From positions 1-48,249 of the forward strand of contig CAKVAL010000008.1 of the NCBI GenBank assembly GCA_934725085.1: a stretch of 48,249 nt of DNA, in the 5' to 3' direction. Positions within the stretch are counted from its first letter, which is position 1; each line of letters starts with the position of its first letter. Made by a program: the position numbers and the translations under genes. The notes beneath the pieces were generated by a model. That model did no database searches, was not told the origin of the DNA, and saw only the letters and a list, made by a program, of their open reading frames with translations. Positions 42,061 to 48,249 of the stretch are shown in pieces. The stretch comes from an uncultured Erysipelotrichaceae bacterium (GTDB lineage: Bacteria; Bacillota_I; Bacilli_A; Erysipelotrichales; Erysipelotrichaceae).

Positions 42061-44679
42061 ATGAAAAATCTATCTGGTAATGAAGTAAGACAAATGTTTC
42101 TAGACTTCTTTAAGTCAAAGGGTTTTATGATTGAACCAAGTGCAAGTTTGATTCCTCATAATGATCCAACTTTACTTTGGATCAATGCGGGTGTTTCAAC
42201 TCTAAAACAATACTTTGATGGAACTGCTAAGCCTGCTTGTCCTCGTATCGCAAATGCTCAAAAGTGCATTCGTACAAATGATATTGAGAATGTAGGTAGA
42301 ACTGCTCGTCACCATACTTTCTTTGAGATGTTGGGTAACTTTTCAATAGGTGATTACTTTAAGGAACAAGCTATTCCTTGGGCATGGGAATTTTTGACAA
42401 GTGAAGAGTGGATTGGCATGGATCCAAAGCGTTTATATGTAACTGTTTATCCAGATGACCAAGATGCATATGATTTTTGGGTTAAGGCCGGTATGATTGA
42501 GTCTCATATTTCTAGAAATGCCGATAACTTCTGGGAAATTGGTAGAGGACCTGGTGGCCCTGACTCAGAACTATATTATGACCGTGGTGAGAAGTATGAT
42601 CCTGATGGTATTGGTGAGAAATTGTTCTTTGATGACATGGAGAATGATCGATATGTTGAACTTTGGAACATTGTATTCTCTCAATTTGATTGTAGACCTG
42701 GTGAGGTTGCTAGAAGTGAATATAAGGAATTACCTCAAAAGAATATTGATACAGGTATGGGGTTAGAGCGTCTTGTATGTTTCTTACAAGATGGTGAAAC
42801 AAACTTCGATACTGACTTGTTCTTGCCTATTATTCATGCGGCTGAAAAGTATGCTAAGCATACATATGATGAACCTGAATATAAGATGGCATATAGAGTT
42901 ATCGCTGACCATATTAGAACGGTAACATTTGCGCTTGCAGATGGTGCAATGTTTTCAAATGAAGGCAGAGGCTACGTTTTAAGAAGAGTTCTAAGAAGAG
43001 CTGTTAGATATGGCATTAAACTTGGAATTGAGGGTCCATTTATGTACAACCTAGTAAAGGTTTGTGCCGATAATATGGAAGCTTATTATCCATATGTTCA
43101 AGAAAAAGTAGCTTTGGTTTCTAAACTTGTTTTAAATGAAGAAGAATCTTTCCATAAGACATTAAATAATGGCGAATCATTATTAAATGAAGCTTTAAAT
43201 AAGCATGCTAATACAAAGTTATTACCGGGTGAAGTAGTATTTAAGTTATATGATACTTATGGCTATCCAAAAGAATTAACTGAAGAAATAGCTCATGAAA
43301 AGGGTTATGAGGTTGATGTAGAAGGTTTTGAAAAAGCTATGCAAGCTCAAAAGGAAAGAGCTAGAGCTGCTAGAAGTAATGAACAATCAATGCATTCTCA
43401 ATCAAAGGACTTGATGGATTTTACAGAAGTAAGTGAATTCACTGGTTATACTGATACTAAGTCAGAAGGTACTGTTATTGGTTTATTCAAGGATGGTGTT
43501 AAGGTTGATGAATTAAGTGGCGAAGGCGATTTGATCCTTTCTAAGACTTGTTTCTATGCTGAAAGTGGTGGTCAATGTGCTGATACTGGTAAGGTATATA
43601 ATGATACCTTTAAGGCTGATGTAACTAATGTTATTAAGGCACCTCATAAACAAGCTTTACATCATTTAGAAAATGTAGAAGGTACTATTAGAGTTGGTGA
43701 CGTGCTAACTGGTGAATATGATTATGCTAAGCGTCAATTGACTCGTGCTAATCACTCAAGTCTTCACTTACTACAAGAAGCTTTAAGAGAAGTGTTGGGT
43801 GATCATATTGCCCAAGCTGGTTCTTATAACTGTCCTGAATATGCAAGATTTGACTTTACACATTTTGAAAAGCCTAGCGAGGAACAACTAAATGAAGTTG
43901 AAAGAATCGTTAATGAACATATAAGTGATGCGTATCCTGTTGTAACTGAAGTAATGAGTATCGAGATGGCTAAGAAGACTGGTGCTACCGCTTTATTTGA
44001 TGAAAAGTATGGTGATACAGTTAGAGTTGTAACTATGGGTCCTTCTAAGGAATTCTGTGGTGGTACTCATGCATCTAATACTGCTGACTTAGGCTGTTTC
44101 AAGATTGTTTCTGAAGAATCTATTGGTTCTGGTGTAAGAAGAATTGAATGCGTTACTAAGATGGAAGCTTATAAGGCTTTAAAAGCTAATGAAATTAAGT
44201 TAAATGATTTAAGAGATAGCTTAAAGCTTAAGAATAGTGATATGATTTCAGGACGCGTGGATCAAATGAAACAAAATATTTCTAGCTTAGAAAATGAAAA
44301 GGCTCAATTATTATTAAGAGTATTAAATCTTGATAGTGATGTAGCTGCTTCTAAGGCTAAGGGTGAGGATGTTAAGTATGTTGTCTTAAAGACTAGTGAT
44401 CTTCAATATAACTTAAAGGATTTTGCTAATGCGATTAAGAATAAGCTTGACGGTGGTGCTGTCTTTATCGGAAATGTGGCAAATGGCAAGTATTCATTTG
44501 TATGTGCATTAGGTAATAAGGCAACTGAAAAGGGCTTAGATGCAGGTAGTTTAGTTAAGGAAGCTGCTGCACTTTGCGAAGGAAAAGGTGGCGGTAAGAA
44601 GGATTTGGCACAATCAGGTGGTGTTGATAATGGTCAAATCGATAGTATTTTAGCTACAATTGAAGCTAAAATTAAGTAA
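42061..44679 (+). CDS. alaS: Alanyl-tRNA synthetase
   Basis: This 872-residue class II enzyme charges tRNA-Ala and edits Ser/Gly mischarging. The catalytic core starts at MKNLSGNEVRQMFLDFFKSK and holds GRTARHHTFFEMLGNFSIGDYFK (in two parts: GRTARHHTFFEM and LGNFSIGDYFK). The editing domain carries the zinc ligands in NHSSLHLL and EFCGGTHASNT, followed by the C-Ala domain ending near GGGKKDLAQSGG. GGAGG precedes the ATG. The stop overlaps the next gene (TAATG). Confidence 0.97.
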   Translation: MKNLSGNEVRQMFLDFFKSKGFMIEPSASLIPHNDPTLLWINAGVSTLKQYFDGTAKPACPRIANAQKCIRTNDIENVGRTARHHTFFEMLGNFSIGDYFKEQAIPWAWEFLTSEEWIGMDPKRLYVTVYPDDQDAYDFWVKAGMIESHISRNADNFWEIGRGPGGPDSELYYDRGEKYDPDGIGEKLFFDDMENDRYVELWNIVFSQFDCRPGEVARSEYKELPQKNIDTGMGLERLVCFLQDGETNFDTDLFLPIIHAAEKYAKHTYDEPEYKMAYRVIADHIRTVTFALADGAMFSNEGRGYVLRRVLRRAVRYGIKLGIEGPFMYNLVKVCADNMEAYYPYVQEKVALVSKLVLNEEESFHKTLNNGESLLNEALNKHANTKLLPGEVVFKLYDTYGYPKELTEEIAHEKGYEVDVEGFEKAMQAQKERARAARSNEQSMHSQSKDLMDFTEVSEFTGYTDTKSEGTVIGLFKDGVKVDELSGEGDLILSKTCFYAESGGQCADTGKVYNDTFKADVTNVIKAPHKQALHHLENVEGTIRVGDVLTGEYDYAKRQLTRANHSSLHLLQEALREVLGDHIAQAGSYNCPEYARFDFTHFEKPSEEQLNEVERIVNEHISDAYPVVTEVMSIEMAKKTGATALFDEKYGDTVRVVTMGPSKEFCGGTHASNTADLGCFKIVSEESIGSGVRRIECVTKMEAYKALKANEIKLNDLRDSLKLKNSDMISGRVDQMKQNISSLENEKAQLLLRVLNLDSDVAASKAKGEDVKYVVLKTSDLQYNLKDFANAIKNKLDGGAVFIGNVANGKYSFVCALGNKATEKGLDAGSLVKEAAALCEGKGGGKKDLAQSGGVDNGQIDSILATIEAKIK

Positions 44680-45323
44680 TGAAGAACTTCTATAATAAAT
44701 ATTTAAATGATGAGATAAAGGTTGATAATTCAACCTTTATTTCGCTTTTATGTGCTTTGGCTGTAGTAGGTGGTATCTATGGTGCTATTTATGAAACATT
44801 ATTCTATCTTTTAAATAATAATGCATTATGTAAAAGAGGCTCTTGTTTTGGGCCTTGGATTGAAATTTATGGTATAGGCTCCTTACTTATATATTTCTTA
44901 TGTCATAGGTATAAGAGAAGTCCTTTAAAAGTATTTTTAATTGCGGGATTATCTTGTGGACTTCTAGAATATTTGGCTGGAAAGGGCATGTATATTATTT
45001 TTGATGGCAGAAGGGGTTGGAATTATAATACAGAAATTTTAAACTTTGGCAATATTGAAGGCTTTGTCTGTCTTAGAAGTGTTTTGGTTTTTGCGTTTTC
45101 TGGTTTGTTGCTTATATATGTTATTTATCCATTATTGATGTTTTTATCTACAAAAATAAATAAGAAGGTATTCAACATCATAACCTTTACTTTAGCTTTC
45201 TTATTTCTTGTGGATGTGATTTATAATGATGTGATTGTTTCGATATTCCATACTTATTCATCTTTAGATTTCTATAAGAATTTCGATATTTTCAAATATT
45301 ATAATGAGTCAAGAATTAACTAG
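44679..45323 (+). CDS. Putative ABC-transporter type IV (CmpB-like) membrane protein
   Basis: This 214-residue protein has about five membrane segments and the PF06541-type motifs GAIYETLFYLL, RGSCFGPWIEIYGIGSL and FDGRRGWNYN. Despite the family name no ATPase partner is present, and its function is unknown. Its ATG overlaps the alaS stop, so it is probably co-translated with alaS and so placed under the alanine T-box. Confidence 0.75.
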   Translation: MKNFYNKYLNDEIKVDNSTFISLLCALAVVGGIYGAIYETLFYLLNNNALCKRGSCFGPWIEIYGIGSLLIYFLCHRYKRSPLKVFLIAGLSCGLLEYLAGKGMYIIFDGRRGWNYNTEILNFGNIEGFVCLRSVLVFAFSGLLLIYVIYPLLMFLSTKINKKVFNIITFTLAFLFLVDVIYNDVIVSIFHTYSSLDFYKNFDIFKYYNESRIN

Positions 45324-45331
45324 CTTTTTCT

Positions 45332-45340
45332 TGATATAAT
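45332..45340 (+). promoter_or_regulatory. Extended -10 promoter of ireB
   Basis: TGATATAAT stands 22 nt before the ireB start, identical to the tig extended -10 element. Confidence 0.55.
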
Positions 45341-45362
45341 GGTTTAGAAAGAAGGTGTATTT

Positions 45363-45620
45363 ATGGAAAAAGATTTTTCTAGCACAATGTTATTCAATTC
45401 AAATGATTTAAAAAGAGCAAATCTTAAGCAATTACTTCAATATGTATCTGCTTCTTTGACTGAAAGAGGTTATGATCCAGTTGATCAAATTGCTGGTTAT
45501 TTGATTTCTAATGACCCTGCTTATATTTCTAGCCATAATAACGCCCGTAGTGTTATCCAACAAGTTGAAAGATATGAAATTATTGAAGAACTTGTTAGAT
45601 ATTATCTTGAAAGTAAATAG
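45363..45620 (+). CDS. ireB: IreB family regulatory phosphoprotein
   Basis: This 85-residue protein is a full-length DUF965/IreB: TMLFNSNDL, LTERGYDPVDQIAGYLISND and PAYISSHNNARSVI. In enterococci IreB is phosphorylated by the kinase IreK and modulates cell-wall stress and cephalosporin tolerance. It follows alaS, as in B. subtilis (yrzL). AAGGTG is a modest binding site. Confidence 0.95.
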   Translation: MEKDFSSTMLFNSNDLKRANLKQLLQYVSASLTERGYDPVDQIAGYLISNDPAYISSHNNARSVIQQVERYEIIEELVRYYLESK

Positions 45621-45624
45621 ATAT

Positions 45625-45681
45625 TAAGGCTTGGGTGTTATAAATATTTGTCTCTTTATAGAGACTTTTAGGATTGCCTTA
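45625..45681 (+). terminator. Nested stem-loop between ireB and the DUF1292 gene
   Basis: Inner hairpin GTCTC-TTTATA-GAGAC (45650-45665) followed by TTTT, enclosed by TAAGGC (45625-45630) and GCCTTA (45676-45681). The inner part could be a weak terminator; the outer pairing brings the next ribosome binding site close to the structure. Confidence 0.5.
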
Positions 45682-45695
45682 GAAAAGGAGAAAAA

Positions 45696-45959
45696 ATGGA
45701 AGATAACAAGATTTTAATTATTGATGATGAAGGTCGTGAGAGAGAATTTACTATTCTTTTCACTTTTAATTCAGATGATGAGGATCCAGAAATGGGTGAT
45801 AACTATGCGGTTGTATATGAAGGTGATAATGATGAAGAATTGTTAGCCTTTAAATATGATGAAGATGGTAATATCGCTCCAGTTGAGGATGAAGCAGAAC
45901 TTGAGATGATTCAAGAAGTTATCGATGGTTTTGATGGTATTGAAGATGAAAGCTTCTAA
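45696..45959 (+). CDS. DUF1292 family acidic protein (YrzB-like)
   Basis: This 87-residue, strongly acidic protein has the DUF1292 pattern (IIDDEGREREFTILFTF, NYAVVYEG, LLAFKYDEDGNI). No function is known. In B. subtilis and relatives it lies between ireB-ruvX and mltG; here ruvX is missing from that interval. AAAAGGAG precedes the ATG. The stop overlaps mltG by 14 nt. Confidence 0.9.
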   Translation: MEDNKILIIDDEGREREFTILFTFNSDDEDPEMGDNYAVVYEGDNDEELLAFKYDEDGNIAPVEDEAELEMIQEVIDGFDGIEDESF

Positions 45960-47016
45960 GAAAAATCAGACAACTTTTATAGTTGTCCTTTTATTGCTGA
46001 TTATCGTAGGTATCGGTGGCTTATTTGCCTTAATTAATACCAGTATCAAGGGTTTTGATAATCCTCAAACTAAAACGATTACTATTGAAGATAACTGGTA
46101 TGGTAAGCAAGTTCTACAATATTTAGATGAACAGGATGTTATTAAGAATGCCAATGTCGATTATCTATATGCCAAAATTAAGAAGATGGATTTGAATTTT
46201 AAGGCTGGTACTTATGAAGTCAATAATGGTCTTTCTTTTGAGGAAGTAGTTAAGTATTTATCTGATGGTACTAATGCGATTCAAGATACGGTAACTATTA
46301 AATTTATTGAAGGTTATAGAGCTAAAGATTATGCAAATTTAATTAGTAAGAGTACTAATTTAAATTATGAAGATATCATGGCAAAGTGGAATGATGAAAC
46401 TTATGTTAGAAGTTTGATGAGTTCTTATCCGTTTTTAACTAGCGATATGTTTAATAGCGATGTTAAATGTTTGTTGGAAGGATATTTATTCCCTAATACA
46501 TATGAATTCTTTAGAGATAGCAGTATTGAAGATATTACTGAAAAGCTATTGGATGCAACTTTAAAGATTTATAAAGAAAATGAAGAAGCATTTATGGCTT
46601 CTCAATATAGTGTTCATGAATTATTTACTTTAGCTTCAATTGTTCAAAGAGAAACAGGTAATACTAATGATATGCCACTTGTTGCTAGTGTATTCTTTAA
46701 TAGACTTGCTACTGGTATGCAACTTCAAAGTTCTGTTACTGTATGTTATGCCTTAGATATTGGTTTAAATGGTGATTGGACTAAGTGTGAGGTAATTCAG
46801 GATTCTAGTGATCCTTACAATACTTATCAAATTATGGGTTTCCCTCCTGGTGCTATTTGTAATCCGGGTAAGGATGCACTACTTGCAGTGTTAAATCCAG
46901 TTGATAGTGATTATTTCTTCTTTATTGGAGACGTGTGTGGTAATGGTGGCACTATTTTTGCCAAGACTTATGGTGAACAATTAGCTAATCAGAAGGAGTA
47001 TTTATCATGTTACTAA
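45946..47016 (+). CDS. mltG: Endolytic murein transglycosylase MltG
   Basis: This 356-residue protein has an N-terminal membrane anchor (TFIVVLLLLIIVGIGGLFAL), a LysM-like subdomain and the YceG catalytic domain: ASIVQRET with the catalytic Glu, NRL, QLQSSVTVCYAL and YNTYQIMGFPPGAICNPG. It cleaves nascent glycan strands and sets their length. ATG 45946 inside the DUF1292 gene is chosen because it gives the basic start MKASKKN; an in-frame ATG at 45925 adds seven uncharacteristic residues. Confidence 0.94.
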   Translation: MKASKKNQTTFIVVLLLLIIVGIGGLFALINTSIKGFDNPQTKTITIEDNWYGKQVLQYLDEQDVIKNANVDYLYAKIKKMDLNFKAGTYEVNNGLSFEEVVKYLSDGTNAIQDTVTIKFIEGYRAKDYANLISKSTNLNYEDIMAKWNDETYVRSLMSSYPFLTSDMFNSDVKCLLEGYLFPNTYEFFRDSSIEDITEKLLDATLKIYKENEEAFMASQYSVHELFTLASIVQRETGNTNDMPLVASVFFNRLATGMQLQSSVTVCYALDIGLNGDWTKCEVIQDSSDPYNTYQIMGFPPGAICNPGKDALLAVLNPVDSDYFFFIGDVCGNGGTIFAKTYGEQLANQKEYLSCY

Positions 47017-47633
47017 ATAAGCCGGTTATTATTGGCATTGCTGGTGGCAGTGCTAGTGGTAAAACTACGATTGCTCAAAAGATTATTGATACTTTTAAGG
47101 ATACTAATTCGATTGGTATTATTAAGGAAGATGATTACTATAAGGATCAATCTGATTTGTCTTTCGAGGATAGAAAGAAGACTAATTATGATCATCCTTT
47201 AGCTTTTGACCATGAATTAATGCGTTTTCAGATTCAAGAATTAATCGCGGGTCGTATTGTAGAAAAGCCTACATATGATTATACTGTTCATAATCGTAGT
47301 GATAAGACAGAGATTGTAGAACCAAAGGATGTTATTATCATCGAAGGCTTATTTGTCTTAGAAGAAAAGGAAATCAGAGATTTATTAGATATTAAGGTTT
47401 TTGTGGATACGCCTAATGATATTCGTTTTATTAGAAGACTTGTTAGGGATATCAATGAAAGAGGAAGAGATATCAATAATATCATTGATCAATGGTGTGC
47501 TACTGTTAGGGTTATGCATGATGAATTTATTGAACCTTCTAAGAAATATGCTGATGTTATTATTCCTGAGGGTGGTGGTAATTCAGTTGGTATTGACTTA
47601 TTGATTACTAAGATAGATAGTATTTTAAATTAG
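47007..47633 (+). CDS. udk: Uridine kinase
   Basis: This 208-residue P-loop kinase phosphorylates uridine and cytidine in pyrimidine salvage. Walker A is GGSASGKTT. Family motifs are EDDYYKDQ, NYDHPLAFD, PTYDYTVHNR and IIIEGLFVLEE. AAGGAG precedes the ATG, which overlaps the end of mltG by 10 nt. The udk-greA order is conserved in Firmicutes. Confidence 0.96.
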   Translation: MLLNKPVIIGIAGGSASGKTTIAQKIIDTFKDTNSIGIIKEDDYYKDQSDLSFEDRKKTNYDHPLAFDHELMRFQIQELIAGRIVEKPTYDYTVHNRSDKTEIVEPKDVIIIEGLFVLEEKEIRDLLDIKVFVDTPNDIRFIRRLVRDINERGRDINNIIDQWCATVRVMHDEFIEPSKKYADVIIPEGGGNSVGIDLLITKIDSILN

Positions 47634-47638
47634 ACTTA

Positions 47639-47647
47639 TGTTAAAAT
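47639..47647 (+). promoter_or_regulatory. Extended -10 promoter of greA
   Basis: TGTTAAAAT lies 21 nt before the greA start, directly after the udk stop. There is no good -35 box. Confidence 0.45.
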
Positions 47648-47667
47648 AGTTGTCGCGGAGGTAAATT

Positions 47668-48132
47668 ATGGACGAGAAAATTTATGTCACAGAAGAAGGT
47701 TTACAAGATTTAAAAAATGAATTAGAAACATTAGTTCATGTTACTAGAAATGAAGTTATTGAAGAATTAAAGGCTGCTAGAGCTCAAGGTGACTTGTCAG
47801 AAAACGCTGATTATGATGCTGCTAGAGATCGCCAAGCTCAAGTTGAATCAAGAATTAAGGAACTTGAACATACAATTAGAAATGCTGAAGTTATCACTGA
47901 AGTTAAGTCTACAAAGTTTGTAAGACTTGGTAGTACTGTTGAAATTGAAGAATTAGATACTAAAGAGAAGCATATATATACAATTGTTGGTACAACTGAG
48001 GCTGATCCTTTAAATGGTAAGTTATCAAATGTAACTCCACTTGCTGAAGCTATCATTAACCAAAAAGTTGGTAGTACAGTTAAGGTTGATGCTAAGATTC
48101 CTTACGAAGTTAAGATTATTAAAGTTCAATAA
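47668..48132 (+). CDS. greA: Transcription elongation factor GreA
   Basis: This 154-residue protein rescues backtracked RNA polymerase by stimulating transcript cleavage. The N-terminal coiled coil carries the acidic tip in DLSENADYDAARDRQ, and the C-terminal FKBP-like domain has the signature VTPLAEAIINQKVGSTV. GCGGAGG precedes the ATG. No hairpin follows immediately; the next one begins 86 nt downstream. Confidence 0.97.
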   Translation: MDEKIYVTEEGLQDLKNELETLVHVTRNEVIEELKAARAQGDLSENADYDAARDRQAQVESRIKELEHTIRNAEVITEVKSTKFVRLGSTVEIEELDTKEKHIYTIVGTTEADPLNGKLSNVTPLAEAIINQKVGSTVKVDAKIPYEVKIIKVQ

Positions 48133-48217
48133 TTTATCAAAAAATCTTTTATAAAACAATTAAAGCCTGTAATAAACTGTACCCTTTGTCAAGGACTGTT
48201 AAATAAAAAGGTGTCTG

Positions 48218-48245
48218 AGGAGTAACTTATATGGTTACTCCTTTT
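48218..48245 (+). terminator. Terminator near the right edge of the window
   Basis: GGAGTAAC (48219-48226) and GTTACTCC (48234-48241) with TTTT. It may end greA transcription or belong to a mobile element that starts at about 48180. Confidence 0.75.
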
Positions 48246-48249
48246 ATTA

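Overview
This window is an AT-rich, densely packed chromosomal segment from a low-GC Gram-positive bacterium. The evidence is a set of Firmicutes gene pairs and orders (lon-ysxC, cvpA-mutS2-uvrC, ireB / DUF1292 / mltG / udk / greA), T-box riboswitches before aminoacyl-tRNA synthetase genes, AGGAGG-type ribosome binding sites, RNase HIII, an Spx-like protein and RecD2. Stop codon use is standard (TGA is a stop), which argues against most Mollicutes. An Erysipelotrichia-like host is my inference. I see no rRNA, tRNA or CRISPR array.

Layout. 1-6.5 kb: an AlbA_2/ATPase-type regulator behind a repeat-rich operator, then tig, lon-ysxC and a secreted NlpC/P60-like protein. 6.5-12.2 kb: a branched-chain amino acid ABC transporter (livJHMGF plus a CBS-ACT sensor protein). 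It is preceded by a strong promoter, a 34-codon Ile/Leu/Val-rich reading frame and a terminator, which together look like a translational attenuator. 12.2-16.9 kb: T-box valS, mscL and a second AlbA_2-type protein. 16.9-23 kb: T-box thrS and a lipoprotein gene, flanked by two insertion sequences (an IS1202/ISNCY-like element and an ISL3-like element). Both elements have recognisable target duplications, and both have hairpins that bury the transposase ribosome binding site. 23-27.7 kb: proS, guaB and an intracellular GH13 enzyme. 27.7-29.3 kb: a decayed accessory patch with a coding remnant, a predicted small structured RNA with its own promoter and terminator, and a frameshifted Abi_2 (AbiF/AbiD) HEPN gene. 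29.3-36.9 kb: rnhC opposite a cvpA-mutS2-uvrC-small ORF-rmuC-yitT operon. 36.9-48.2 kb: trpS with a T-box on the minus strand, spx-mnmA-recD2, T-box alaS with a membrane protein gene, ireB, DUF1292-mltG-udk and greA.

Most genes are housekeeping genes for protein folding and turnover, tRNA charging, DNA repair and cell-wall synthesis. Amino-acid sensing is a common theme: four T-boxes (Val, Thr, Trp, Ala), one probable Ile/Leu/Val leader-peptide attenuator and an ACT-domain protein with the liv genes. The points most worth checking are the liv attenuator, the Abi_2-linked small RNA with its broken partner gene, the ISL3-like element sitting inside the loop of a transcription terminator, and two promoters placed so that cvpA and spx would be leaderless mRNAs.
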